A DNA stretch of 64,000 nucleotides, from assembly GCA_002633005.1 (NCBI GenBank), contig NMRA01000273.1:377555-441554 (forward strand). The letters are read 5' to 3'. Positions 11,101-26,100 of the stretch are shown here, in pieces. Numbering within the stretch: the stretch's first letter is position 1; each line of letters starts with the position of its first letter. This stretch comes from Phoronis australis. Lineage: Eukaryota > Phoronida > Phoronidae. Under the pieces are notes generated by a model. The model had not been told where the DNA came from, searched no databases, and saw only the letters and a list, made by a program, of their open reading frames with translations. The translations under genes were made by a program, and so were the position numbers.

Positions 11101-14100
11101 TCAAAGATCTGCTATGGATTTTCATATAATTTAATAGATAGTGAGGTGACTCTATCATCCCATTTTCGGATGGATTTGAGGTATTTTGCACCACCTTGCC
11201 GCCATTTTTACTATTTACGAGTCTGCCCCTCTATCAACCAAACCACTCTAAGGATGATTGTGAAAATTGACATATATGTTCTTACTCTGAAGAGGACGGC
11301 TGATGATCATTTTGGGACGACTTCGATTCCTGTGGCGCCTCCTAGTGGCAGTTTTGTTTTTGTTTTGCGTCTATGGCTGTATCTCCTAAACTCTTTGCAG
11401 GATCTTTCTTAAATTTAACAAGTTTATGTTTATGAAGTTGACAATGGAAGACTACGACTTTGGTACGGATCCAACTGCCGGTGTGTCCCCTTGTGGCAAT
11501 TTTATTTTTCTTTGTTTTCCTCTGTATCTTTGATGGTGCACAACACATAGTATCTGAAAGTTTCACATGAAGCCAATCGGCCGTTTCTGAGTTGTGTTCT
11601 GAAATTAGCCAAATATGAACTGTTTTCTTGGGTCCTACATAACCTTAAGCCTTATGTTAAGTTTCGTGAAATGGGGACCAAAGCTGAAGCTCATTTTCAA
11701 TTTCAGAACATGTCAAGATACTACGTGTCATTGTACGTTTTTTCAGATACCACTTTCTTATGCCAAGTTTTCTCGAGATTGTCAATGTTACCAGAGAGGA
11801 CCAGGGTCCCTACCAATGCAAACTTTCCAATGCTGGCGGCAGGAAGATAAGTCCGAAGAAAGTGCTGAAAGTCACAGACGACTTGTTGACAATCCCACCA
11901 CACATCGTTCAGGGCCCAGTGGACCAGGTTGTCGAAGTTGGAGACTCAATAACCTTGACGTGTGCAGTGCAGGGCTTTCCCAGGCCCACAATATCATGGT
12001 ACATAGACGGTAGGTATTTAACCTCAGATGTCTTTCGTTATCTTGTATTTGGAAAACTAAACTCAGTTGTGGCATACAGTACTTGCAAGGAAGCTTTGAA
12101 GACTCCTTAAATGTTCTGAAATGTCAAATAAATGCAAAATGTTTTTTTCAGTTGTCCATGTTTTCAAAAAGAAATATTATAATTGATCTCGGCTGAAATA
12201 TGGTGGGATCCTTTTCTTTTTCAGCTACACCTGATACCAGGGCCACCTGATATCAGTTTTGAGGCGCAGGTTTCAAAATTAGTGATGTGACCAGAACCAT
12301 GAATATTCTGTTTTTTGGCCCGAGTGCTGGCCTTTTGGGCACTTAAGGAGAGGCATCTGTAAGACAACAAGACAGCTATACTGCAATTTTTATGAGGACT
12401 GATTAAGATTTAAATTGCCATTATGTCGCTCTTATTTATGTGAAGTGTCACAATTAGAAAAAAACATGAGAAACGTGTGGTAAAGCGAAGTGCGGCGAGA
12501 AATCTGTTGTGACATGACATTTTTCGTACATTACACTTTATTTCATAGCTAAATTTATTCTGTTAGCTATTAAGTATTGTTGATAGTGTTATGTGGTGAA
12601 TACCTTGCAGGTAGGCATTTGAAACAATACAAATTGATTTGAATAGGGTATAATACTGAGTGTATTGATTAAATATTTAAATTCCCCTCAAACAAATCAT
12701 AAAAGTTCACAAAGGAAGTTAATCTAATCAGTCCGTGATCACGTTTAGCCTTTTCCTTTCGCCATCCTTGGATCCAGTGTTACATTTGTTGTGTGTGACG
12801 CTCGAATCCTTAATCTCTTGATCATGCAATCCAGTGTTCCAAGCAGTTTTTTCGTGATGAAATGCTTCGGACAGTCATGAAGTTCGATTCTGCCGATCAT
12901 CAGACATGTTGATACGAATTGAGTCCATCGAACTCCAGATAGGTTGTATCCTATTGAAATCCAGTCTATTGAATTTCTAGTATTTGTCGTATGCCTGTAG
13001 CTTAAGCCAGTAGCATCTTTAATTAATCTAATTTAAATGATATATGTGTTAAATCAATGACGTGTTCATCCTACATATCTCCCTGTAACAGATAGAATTG
13101 TTGTGAACTGAGAAATACACTTTGTTATTGAACTTGAAGTTTCGAAGAGTGTGCGATTAATGAGCCTTGTGTACACGTTTAATTACATTGATGACGAGCT
13201 GTTCTAGCATAAGATACCTACGTGTGGGAATACTTGCTAGAATGGACAATCACCACGACTAAAGGTGTATACTGGTCTCAAGAGACAAGTCATTTAGTAC
13301 GTGCGTGCTCGTGCAACCAAACTGGGATTAGTGAAATTACAGTATTCAGTATCATTAAAATGACTTACAGGGTAAATGGGTTAAATTGCTGTGCTCAGTG
13401 TACTCTCCAATATGTGGTAAGGCAGCAAAAGAGTTGGCTGAGTATTGAAATGTTGTGTCCGACTGAAGACAAATACAGTACAAGCCAAAAGTATTCGGAC
13501 AAAATGGCCTGCAATTCCTTGTTATGACAGTTGGGCAGAAGCCGAATTCATAGTCAGGGTAGTGTTTCCTCATGACTGAGAATGAAAGAAAATTGACAGT
13601 GACGTGACTAACCCGTTATGTAATTAGAATTAAGTTGTTACCAGTAATTTTTTGCTGATAACAGATAAAACTGTCATGGCTGTTACTAACTCAAAGCTGT
13701 TCATCTTAAACTATAGATTAGTGTTTACACCTTGTTGACTGTTCTGACCAGTTCCTGCTCATTCCTGATGGGTACCTAACTTGTGTTAATTCCGCTTGCT
13801 CTCCGCCCCCATGATGGGGACTCCGACCCGTCTTGTATGATTATTTGTGACATGTAGTGTGTTCAGATTGTCTTATTTCAAAAACATCTTTCAACTGTAG
13901 AGTTTTGATGGTCATTACGTTTATTGTAGTTGTGATTTCCTATTTTGGCCATTTTCTTTACTTCAGGTCGCTCAGTGAAGTCGCCAGCTGTAGAATACGG
14001 CCAGTTACAAATAAACAATGCGCAGGTGAATGATTCTGGCATCTACCTGTGTAAAGTGGAGGATGACCGACTTATAGAGCCCTTAGAAGCCTCTGCTGAT

Positions 14101-17100
14101 GTCATTGTTGCAGGTTAGACTCACATTGGCACTGTCATTCCGAAACTTCCTGTTGGTATGATTGATGAATTTGTGACCACTATTTCTCAGATACCGTTGG
14201 AAGAGTTGGTCAGTGCAGGGTAATGTTCAGTCTCCATTAGAAGTTTTCGGATGAGGAATTAGTATATTAAATGTCTTATGTGTATTACTAAGCAACATTC
14301 TGGAATTAAAAAAGGCTAAAAGTTGTTTATTTTGAATTATATATAGTCTGTTGCTACAGGTTGACACTTCTTTGTATTTGCTTTCATAATTTGAAGTCCA
14401 TTTAACAATAATACATGTTTTGTGTAAAGTCGCGCTAGTTTCACTCATGTTAATCCTTATAGCCATCAGCTGGTTGATAGGATGGAAAACATGCACTTCC
14501 TTTAATACGCATGTTTTGGTGTATCAGTTGAATGCAAACATCCGTCTTATGATGCTTTTGTACAGTAAGAACACATCCCGAATTTGGTGTACACAGTTAC
14601 AAAGAGAGACTTCGCTAATCAACATTTACTGACAGGTGTACCCACCTATAATCATATTTTACATAGAAACACATATCTTTATGTGGGTGTCCCCATTTTT
14701 GTCCTTGAAAAGCAAAATTTTACTAGATAAGAAAAGTTCAAATTAAATAAGCTGTTGCAGTTGCTCAACAATGTGGTCTTGGTTGACACAAATGAAACCT
14801 GATCTCTTTCGTGTATATTGCAGGATGTTTGCTTTTTGCTCAAATCAGTTGAATATCTTATTATTTAGCAGTGATGGCGTGTCTTGATAGTATCATCACT
14901 GTAAAGAATTTGAAAAATCTTCTAAATCTGCCTACTTTTTCTGTTCACATGGAATTGTAAAGTGGTGAAGTTTTATATTTTCCAAAAAAATCACCACTTG
15001 GAATACTCTTCTGTGTTTTTGGTTAGTCCTGGCATTTTTATATTCTACTAAACCGAATTGGCAAACTATGAGTCTTGCCAATATTGGTAAAGAAGAATTG
15101 ACATGCACTTGACCTATCAAGCTTCTAACATTTTTGTGAATGTCCACAATTTTTCAAAATATTCCCGTATGGTAGCTATTGTTACTGAACTTGAGCAGCA
15201 AAAAGTATATGTATGGTTTGTGAGAAAAAAGAACTTGACTTGTTTATCACATTGCGTCCTACTAGTTTGTGAGAAAAAAGAACTTGACTTGCTTATCACA
15301 TTATGTCCTACTAGTATGTGAGAAAAAAAGAACTTGACTTGTTTATCGCATTGCATCCTACTAGTTTGTGAGAAAAAAGAACTTGACTTGCTTATCACAT
15401 TATGTCCTACTAGTATGTGAGAAAAAAGAACTTGACTTGCTTATCACATTATGTCTTACTAGTATGTGAGAAAAAAGAACTTGACTTGTTTATCACATTA
15501 TGTCCTACTAGTATGTGAGAAAAAAAAGAACTTTACTTGCTTATCACATTATGTCCTACTAGTATGTGAGAAAAAAAGAACTTGACTTGCTTATCACATT
15601 ATGTCCTACTAGTATGTGAGAAAAAAGAACTTGACTTGTTTATCACATTATGTCCTACTAGTATGTGAGAAAAAAGAACTTGACTTGTTTATCACATTAT
15701 GTCCTACTAGTATGTGAGAAAAAAAGAACTTGACTTGTTCATCACATTGCATCCTACTAGTATGTAAGACAAAAGAACTTGACTTGTTTATCACACTGCA
15801 TCCTACTAGTATGTGAGTTCTCTTGGTTACCTCCCAAACAGTCCCGTAGTGCACAGATTACGGTGACACCAGTGTGACATTTTCACTTTTAGCTATGATC
15901 GCAAATTTTTACTGTTAGTGAATTGATTCTTAAATTAGCTTCAATTTGATTTTTAATTTATACTGCCTCATGTTCCATTAATTCAGTATGCAAAATGTCA
16001 CCAATAGCAAGTGACGCTTGTTTGTTTGTTTCATGTAAATTTGCTAGGTCTTTACATGGCATCTTGTTTGATTTGTGAAGCAGTTTGCCATGGCAACATC
16101 TACATAATGCCTGCGCTCTGATTTTAGTACCTCCGACGTTCTCTCAGATGCCCTCTTTCAAACGCTTGGTCAACAAACAAAAACTTGTGTTGAGGTGTTC
16201 AGTAGCCGGTGGTCACCCAAGGCCTGTGGTCACCTGGCTCAAGGATGGCCAGACCATCCCAGATGCTGAGGTAACTTGCTTTTAGTTCCATCAAAGTGGC
16301 GTAAGGAAATTCACTTATTTTCCCCCTATTTCAATTTTCAAAGACTGATTTTACTTAAGCTTCAAATGTTGGAAACTTAACCTTATGTTGTGTTCTATCA
16401 TCTACAGACTACAAACTAAGCTTGTGATAAACTCGGTCACTCGTAATCTTTATTTTTGCTGAAAATGTTGACCTATATGTATGTTTACATTAAGTGTATA
16501 TGTAAGTGTACATGTATGTTTATATATACACACAGCTTTAATCAACCTAATCTTCCTAGTGGTATCACAGTTGTTTAGATATTTTCATGTAAGTGTTGAA
16601 CTATTTGTACCTAGTTGGTAAAGTGCATCTAACTGCTTAATTAGTATGGGAAGTCTCTTATTTTGCACAAATTTGCACAAAAATAATTGCCAAAATGGCC
16701 ATTTTTCCATTTTTCAAGGACTGATTAGCTTTTTATGGATAATGTGAATTTCACCAAATGTTTTCTTCTGACATCTGCACCTTACTATATAGTCTTCATA
16801 CAGCTTGCTGGCTGACTAGGTTCCACTGTGTGTCACCGCTAGACCCCAAAATTTCACACCGGGCGCATAGTTCTACTCGTTACCTCATCGTGAAAAACTT
16901 TCATTTATTTAAATTTCAGGTATTTTGTTGAGTCGAAATTGTATTTTTATTCAAGAATTCAATTTGCCCTATCAACGATCGTGAGGCAGCGACACATCAG
17001 TCGGCAAAGTTTTCACCCTAGGATTTCAGCACATTTTTTTTTTAAATGATCGTATTTTAGCAATGAAGTTTGATAGCAATGCACCACAGTTTTGTAGAAA

Positions 17101-20100
17101 GACTGTCATTGGTTACAGATATGTCATAGAGCGTAAATTTGATGAATCTTAGCGTCCAATTTCACCCATTTTGGAGACCGGTCCTCAACCGCCTTAGGGT
17201 ACAACAAACGCCCCCTCCCCTCAAGACGATTTTTTCCAAGTGCCCGGGGTGCTTATTAGGGCGAATACGGGTATATACAGCTGTGCACCAAGACTAGGTG
17301 ATGCTGCGATACATTTTTGTTGCTTGTAAGGATTGTTGCCAATTTTTGCTTGTTTCCGTAATCTAAGAGGATGGCGGAAATGAAAATGTTGCAATTTGAA
17401 TTTTAATGCTTGCATAATCCAGAAAATCAGAGGTCAGTTTTGGCCAAAGACTAGCAGAAGATGGCCACTCTTTCAAAATTGCCCTGGAGGTATGAACTAT
17501 TCCATGCAGCATTATTTAACTAGTCTTGGTTAATTATCATTTTATGGCCTGGTCATCCATTCAGCCAAAAGTAGTTCCATAGGTGGCTTATCAGCCAATT
17601 ATTCACGGATGCTGAGTCACAATAGAAGCCTGGTAAGAGTGAAGGTGGGTAAATACAGTGTTCCTATAATTTCTTGTTGTAGTGGATTTGTTCAGATTGT
17701 GAGGTACCTAACTTATATTCATAACCATAAGCTCAACACTTCTCTTGATAGGTTTATGAAGATTGTCTAGTGCTGCCGCAGGTGTTCTCCCAAAACAAAG
17801 GCTATTACCAGTGCGTGGCCAAGAATGTTGCTGGCACCAACTCTGCGTATGCCCGTGTACAAGTCATGTCTCGTCGTATGAGTCCCAACCCCCCACGTAA
17901 CCTGAGGGCTACTGCCGTGGCCAGCAGAACCATTAACATTGAGTGGGACAAATCATTGCCTAAGCCTGGTGTCTACGTAATGGCCTACTCCTATCACTAC
18001 TACCCTACCAGTGGTATGTCCTACTTCGTCTCAAAGTATTTAAGTTAAACTGGCTATAGGTCTTCCACCAAAAATTTATTTTGATTTAGGCCACTTACCG
18101 TGATACAATTGATCTTAACTCGTCCCTTACTTAGATTAGGATGATTTGTGGATTGGGAAAAAAGACCATCGTTTTATGTTGCGAACCTAATGTCTCACGC
18201 AATAGTCAACTGTAAGTAACTCTTTTCAAGTCCAGAAATCCCTTCTTATTTGATTAATGAACAAGCCAAGAGTCTAGTGTTGTAGTGCATACAACATGAA
18301 AGTACTAGATGTTGCACCTTTCTTGTCAGGATTTGGGCCGACATCAGTTTGCATAATACATTTGTGTTTATTAGTGTAATTGGCACCACTAGCTTTGTGG
18401 GTATCAACCTTTACCAGTGGCATGGTCACAATAAATGTTACAAACGTGACATGATCATGCACAGAACTACAGTGTGTACTACTGGAAAGATGCCATTCAG
18501 TTTACCATTGTTTACAGTTTATTTTTTTCACAGATTGTCCATGGCTGAATGAGGGTGCTACGGTTGACAAAACAAGTTTCAGAGCCCGGTCCCTTCCTAT
18601 GAATGGACCTTAGTCCATTTTCTGAAAGAACCCTTTGGGGCTTCTGGATGTAAAACCACTTTGAAAAAATCACTATGTTCAACAATGGCTGTGTGATACG
18701 CCCTAGTATGATGTAGGTTATGTCTTGTGGTGTGACAGCCAGTCTCAATGAACCAGCTGTTCCACTTATTGCTTCCAGGTGGACCTCTTCTAGATGATGT
18801 CAGGAAAGCGGACGACCCATTGAAAGGTGAGATCGTGTCACTGAAGCCATTCACTGACTATACCATCTTTGCTGTGGCGTACAGCCGATACGGTAGTAGT
18901 GAGTCGTCTGTTCGTATTGTGGTGAGGACAGAACGTGAAGGTAAGTGATGATTATAAACCACCAACTGTGTTACCATATTTGTAATGTTATCTATGTTGC
19001 GCATCTGTCTGGTGGTTGTCCACCTGGCGCTATCTGTGGTGCCATATATGTGGCTCCATCGATCTGTGTGATGTTCTCCATAACGGTGTTGTCTATATAT
19101 ATATATGTGTGTGTATACTTATTCCATAAGGCCTCTGGCCCTTGTTACAATCAAATCATCAAAATACAATACCGGTAAGTGTCAAACACTAACAGTTGCA
19201 CGAGCTATTCTTCGGTGGCACGCGAAATGAACATATTTACATGTTGGTCAATAGGTCTTTTACCTCGATAGTCATGAGTCTGTTGAATTTTGTAACATTG
19301 GGATTGTTGTAGCTCCATGCAGGCAAATACCATTTCCTAAGGTCACCGTAGAATGGGCATTCGGTAATAAAATGATATTCTGACTGGACTCTGCTCAGTT
19401 TCAAGTGTCTTCCCTTTTCAATCATTAGTGCATGCGCTGAACATCTTTATCTTGTGATGTCATCTATGTGGTTAGCTGTTTATCTCTTGCTGTGTTTATG
19501 ATGATGTCTTTAATGTGTCATCTATGTTGTGCTTCCTTGTATATCTTTTGCAGTCTATCTGGCATAGTCTGTGTGGTGCCATCTATGTTGGCCCAATCTA
19601 TGGTACTTTCTATCTGATGTGTGGTGCCATCTGTCTGGTATTGTGATAATTCCTTTGAGCATCAAACACTGTGAGGTTCAACAATATGAAGTCCTGATTC
19701 TAGTATACCAACTACCGTATTCGCCGTAATAACCGCCCAGGGCGCTTAGAAAAGTTCGGTTCAGGGTGGGCGCTTATTATAATCCAAGGCGGTTCAAACC
19801 CGGTCTCCGAAACGGGTGAAATCGGAAGCTAAGATTCATCAAATTTACACTCTGTGACGTATATGTAATCTATGAAAGACTTTCAACAAAACTGTGGTGC
19901 ATTGCTATCAAACTTTGCTGCTAAATTACGATCATTTTACAGAAAATTGTGCTGAAATCCCAGGGCGAAAACTCGCCGACTGACTGCCTCGAAATCGTCG
20001 CTTTCGATATGCTTGAATAAAAATGGTTTCGACTCAAGCAACCTGAAATCCTCATTAAGTTTTATAAGTAGCGTCTCTAAGATTTTTTAAGTTCCCGTGT

Positions 20101-23100
20101 AGTTTGGATTAACGGCAGGTTTAAGTACAAATCTGTGCAACATCATGCCATCTACATGTATGATCGGCAACACGGCGAGAAAAATGTCTGGACGAACACA
20201 GTCATGTTGTTGTCACGTGACGTTTGTTTTGAAGTTCGTCTGCGAGTAAGCGAGTGCGTGTCACCAGAGTTCATTTGCCAAAGGAGAGACTGTCTTTTGG
20301 CCAGAGCCACGCAATCTAACTAGCTAGATGTGTCTAAAGAAATTTGCACAAGCAGTAGGCCTAAACCAGAGCATGTTTCATTCAGCACTTGCCGGTCTCG
20401 TGCTGAAAACTTTCGACATATGTTTCGGTAAGGCCCATATTAGTCGCCGTGTAGCTGGATGCGTACGTAACTGTCTGACAGTTATTTTTCGGTGTAAGGG
20501 TGTGTAAACATTCACTGTCAGTTGTCATTTTTTCGGATTCGGCTTAAAAACACCAATTATGGTAAATCAAACAAACCATCTCAAAAATAACGCAAACATG
20601 TTTTATAGTATTAGAAATTGTTGGAAATTAGTGCCAATATTCATTTCTTATCGATGCTACCCGTTTCATGAATGGATAGTTCCCGACTAATGTCTGATGA
20701 CAGGTTCATGTATGTGGCGCGCGCTTCCTGGCCATGTGCGTTTAACACCGAGTTGTTTTTATTCATGAGACATTCGATGTGTCTACTGAAAGGTCAGACC
20801 ATACTAGGACACGGTCGTCTAGTCGCTGTTGCGTTCGTTTTGAAGCGCTGAGCGTTACTTTGAAGTGTAAAGTCACGGCTAAATACAAACGTAGCAGTGC
20901 TGCTGGTGGTCTAGTAGACCTGTGCAAAAATTTTTGATAAATTGAAGAAACGTTACTGTAGCCGAGTTTTAGGACTGTAGGTACGTCATTGTTCGCATGT
21001 ACACGTTCATGGAGTGGGCGCTTATTTCAGCAAAGTCTGAAAACGCGTGGGGGGCGCTTATAGGGGCATGGGCGGTTATTACGGCGAATACGGTATATAC
21101 TGTCTATATAGTGTTGTGACTCATCTCGCCTTATCACTGCTTGGAGAAATGGTGGAACTGAGTTCTGATGTCCAGCTCAGTAATTCTCTGTTTATGATTG
21201 TTCAGTATTCAAGATATTTGTGAAATTTTTATGTTTTTCACTGATTTAAAAATAAAAAATTATTTCTCATAAAGATAATACGTCAATGAAAATGTGTGCA
21301 CGTTTGAAATGACGGAGACAAAACATCACGTACACATGCACACTTGCACAGTTGCCCATCTAAATTTTGTGAAAACATTGCCCCAGATATTAGTGTCAAA
21401 GGTTTCCCAAATTAGTCTTTGGTTACATGTTTCTGGCCAAGAAGAATTTGTTAAGACTTCAGTATTTGTCACGTAAGTACTGGAGGTTGTTGCGAGGACA
21501 ATTTAAATTGGTGCAGTGTACATCACTTGCAAAATAATATAAAATTATTTGTGTGGTTACGAATCAGAGTGATGAAAGACCCCTTGCGCAGTTCTAAGGC
21601 AGCATAAAAATTAGCATGTGATTAACAGTAACAGTTGAACCATCTTCGTTAAACATTGGGTGAAATTTAAGTGTTTCCCATTTTTTACACCAGGTCCCAT
21701 AGTCCTGCCAGAGTTTGACGCTATCAGTTACGGGCCTGAGTCGATCAAGGTGTTATGGCACCCATTGTCTCCAGACCAGATACCATGGGATATTATCGTT
21801 CATTACGTCGCCCACTACAGACTGCACAAATCAGATCCAGACACAAGTGACTTTTGGCAAGAATGGAAAATGTCTACCACCCAACAGGAATGCATCATAA
21901 CAGGTGACCTCACCTTCCTCTTGCCAGACTCCTAATTTTTGGAATATTGTCAATTTGTTCTTTGAGTAGTATCTTTGTTGGGATGTTACGTTCAGCCCAC
22001 ACATTTATGCCATTATCTCTGTCTGGGCGTCCGGCATCTGCAGCTGTATCTCCTAAACAACTCAGAGGATCTAAATGAGATTTAGCAGATATATTCACAT
22101 GAAGATGAAGTCGAATTTTAGACCAATTCGACTACTGCTGTGCCCCCTATTGGCAGTTTTAATTTTTAACGTTTTCCTCTGTATGTTTGTCGTTCCTTCA
22201 TGGATTTTCATGAAATTTGGCAAATGGGTTCTTAATAAGGAGGTGATGATGCCATTTCATTTTCGGATGGATTCGACAGATTTTGTGCCAGCTTGTGGCC
22301 ATTTTTGTTATTTTTGCATCTGTTTTCTGGTGCCCATCTTCCATATCGCTCCAAGAATCATTCTGATGAAAATTTACAGCTGTGTTCCTGATAGAAAGGC
22401 CACGACTGACGTTGACTTTCGGACTGGTCCCTTTGTGGAATTTTTTTGTGTCTGGTCAAATGTGCATAATCCTATGAAAGATCTTTGTGAAATTTGAAGG
22501 ATTTATGGTCCTACGGAGCCGACGGCAAATGGTAACAAGGTTTTTATTAAGGAAACGACAAGGCCCTAATCCTATGAGCTTTGTGAAATTTGAAGAATAT
22601 CTTCCTATGGAGCCAACGACAAACGGTAACAAGTCTCGGAACTGTTCCAAATACCACTGTGCCCCCTAGTGGCAAAATGCTTTTTTTGCTTAACTCTGTA
22701 TCTTTGGTGTTCATTAATGTATTTTCATGAAATTTGGTAAATAGGCTTCTGTTAAGGAGACAACAACGCTTTTCCGTTTTGGACATGTCTCCTGTTGGCC
22801 ATTTAAATTTTTTTGCATATGTTTTTAACGTCTGCCTCTATCTACCAAACCACTCAAAAGATCATTATGAAAACTGATGGTTGTGTCCCTGATGCAAGGA
22901 CCCCGCTTGATGTTGTTTTTCAGATGTTTTCGACTGTTTTGGCGTCCTCTGAGTAACATAGCATTGACATCTGCCCATGTGCAAATTTAACGATATGCGG
23001 CCTCTCAGGTTGCTAGCGTGATTCAGTTAGCAGTTATTAAGCTACTTTATGCTATTCCAATTTAAGAGTACTTCACCCCATCATTGGTGAAACGTTGTTT

Positions 23101-26100
23101 TGAGCATATGACTGAGTGACACTATGCACATCCTAGTGGCATATTTCACCTCATACTTACAACAGTATAATATATCCCATGTTCAAAAGGATTAATTCAG
23201 TGGTGAATATGCTATGTTCTGACCTTAGTAACACTGTTAAAGGGGTGTGTATTACTAGAACTAATGACTTCACTTTGCATTGGTATTTTCTTAAGTGCAA
23301 AATGGATTGAATGAATTGGCTAAGCTAAGAAATTGTCACCAAGTAGCCTTGTGGCAAATAAGTGTAGAACAAAAAAATATTTTTCAAAATAATTTTGATT
23401 GTGCGAAATTAGGTGATTATGCTAAATAATAGAATTACCGTATTGATCAGTGTTTTGTGGTAAAGCTCATTTGTTTGCACTTGAACAATGTTTTTTGCAT
23501 GCTTAATATATAACATGACATTTAAAGCTTTCATCTCTACAAATGTTGCCATGAGTGATTTGTATTTGTTGCATTTATGTCCTCACTGCAAACGGGGGTT
23601 ACCCAGCTGTGACAGTTGTTGAATATAGTACACACTACAAAGGACAGTCCTTACCACCATTGACACTGCATTTCCTTGTAGGTCTACAGCCCAGTCAAGC
23701 CTATGATGTTTATGTAATGGCCAAGACCAACCTAGGGATCTCCAGTTCACACTGTGACATAGAGGGCTTCAAGATTGTGTCAACCTTAAGCAGAGCTCCA
23801 CCAGAGGGTGAGTCATATTCATGTTACTACTCATGTTAATTATGACAAGCAAAGTTGAGAAATGATTGGCTGCTGAGTTGTCGAGATCTCTTCACGTATT
23901 GGTGGAATGTTATTTCAGGTTCTGTTCGGCTGTAGCTGGTTGATAACTGGCCTGTGAGTCGTGATGGCGGACGGAAGAGAACAGAAATGCTTAACAATGG
24001 TCTTAATTTATTCTCGTTTTAGAAGTATTGGTGCTATCGGAAGTTAAAGCCGGTGGTTTTTGTAATGAGACCAGGCTGATGTTGCCTTTCAAGTGATGTT
24101 TCCTTTTCTTTTCTTTAGAGTCTTTGCATCGTTGTGGCAAGGATCCCTATGGTATCCTGAGTTCAAGATTCCGGTCACTCTGTAGACTTTGATTTAAGTG
24201 TGATCATCGTAATTTGTTGTTGTTTTTATTGTTGTTGTAGCCTGTTGTAGCAGGAAGCATGTTCACAAAAGTTTTGACATGTTTCTATGTTTTGTGCAGT
24301 TTCAAATCCTGTTGATTGCAGTCCCACATACGCCCTACATCCAAGTGTGGTCCTTCAGCTCTACTGCAGTTCAAGTCAACTGGTTGCAGTTCACAAGTCA
24401 CATTCAAGGGTTCAACTTAACTTTACTAAAGGACGGCTCAGTTGTCAATCGTGTCATCACTCTGCCACCGTTAGCCAGTGGCCACACTTTCAGTGGACTA
24501 GGTAAAGTTCATTTTGAGGTTAATAGGTCAGTAAAAGTACATCTCTGTCCTGGGCAAATTTTGCGTAGATTAGATTGATTAATTAGGTTCAAAGTAAAGT
24601 TAATCAAGAGAGTCACAAAGATATATCACAATTAAATGGTGAACATCCTTACATACCCCTGCATTTCATCTGTCAAGATGAAAATTTGAATTGTGTTATG
24701 AAACCATGGCTAATGCTTTTGCTGATTCTTTAAGAAAGTGCACACAATTGCTAAAGTAAAGTGCCAATCGTAATGACTGGGGCATTGACCATAATTTTGC
24801 CATCTGTCTTAAATAGTGATCAAAAGGTGACCAGTGAGCTGTTGGATGATAGATGTCTTACTTGGAAACTCTTGCTATGTGATTTCAGATCCACAATCTT
24901 GGTACCAAGTGCAAGTATATGCTTTCACTTCACGACAAACTGGTCTGCCTGCCATCAGACTAGTAGAAACACAACCCATTGGTGTACATTACAACGTCAA
25001 CCTGCCGCCACCTATCAGCGTGAGTGTTACGGCGAGGTCGAACACGTCGGTACGGCTCGTGTGGACGATGGCGCCATCGTACTCCAGTTCTGTTGATTAC
25101 TTTACCATCTCGTATCGACCAGTATCACGATTTCAGTTCCTCGTCCACGTGGACATGCTGAGCATCACAAACATGTGAGTCCTGCTTTTGTGTCACATTC
25201 TAATCGCAGTTGGTCTTTGTTAATTACAATGCTTAGGTACTATCATTTTAAGTCTTGCTTAAGGTAGCATTTTTGGTAGGACAATTTTTGGGTATGAGGG
25301 CTACACAAAAGGTTTTCAGTGTTCAGCAATTCAGGGCCTAAATTCAAAGGTGTCAAGTGGCCCGAAAATGTTGATAACAGGCCACATCTAATCAAAGTCG
25401 ATCTTGAAATGTTGCTTACCATAGTATACCTGGACGTCATGTAGTTGACGTACACTTAAAAGGGGACTGTAGTCAAAATAATGTTGCAGTTAATCGGTTC
25501 TAACATACAAATAAAACTCACATTTGCCTGACTTGCGTGCCAAACTAAAGCCAATTCGAATTCATGGTCAAAACACTGAATTCTGAAAGCGATCGCTGAT
25601 TGGCTGATGTGTCAGTGACGTGAACGGCGGGGTATCGGCTGCTTTACACATTCATTGCTTATGTCATATTTGAAGAGTTTACATCGTAATTTATCATTGT
25701 ATCAATCGTCCTTATTTTTTTATTGTTTGCCACAGTGCTGTAAAAGGTTCGCTATGCCTTTTTGTATGGCACCTGGTTGCTCAAACTCTTCGAAAAAGGC
25801 GTCTTCTAAAGGGATGGTCATCGCATACCATCGCCGGGTTACCCAAGCCTTGGCCCAAAGCTCAGTGTATACTAGATATAGGCCTACAGGTTTAANNNNN
25901 NNNNNNNNNNNNNNNNNNNNNNNNNNNNNNNNNNNNNNNNNNNNNNNNNNNNNNNNNNNNNNNNNNNNNNNNNNNNNNNNNNNNNNNNNNNNNNNNNNNN
26001 NNNNNNNNNNNNNNNNNNNNNNNNNNNNNNNNNNNNNNNNNNNNNNNNNNNNNNNNNNNNNNNNNNNNNNNNNNNNNNNNNNNNNNNNNNNNNNNNNNNN

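Larger units (their letters stand above)
18941..21693 (+). other. Intron with degenerate repeats, a LINE fragment and a TIR element
   Basis: About 18970-19090 and 19440-19640 share a loose GTGGTGCCATCTATGT repeat. The two blocks are separated by a LINE fragment near 19200-19440. A 1.38-kb inverted-repeat element follows at 19713. Confidence 0.6.

Noticed and set aside
13222-13527. 101-codon ORF in a gene A intron
   Set aside because: No domain, no splice context, and it overlaps a Tc1-like terminal repeat.
15117-15854. Minus-strand ORFs with a repeated Ser/Phe-rich peptide
   Set aside because: They are a by-product of the 49-bp tandem repeat, whose unit is not a multiple of three.
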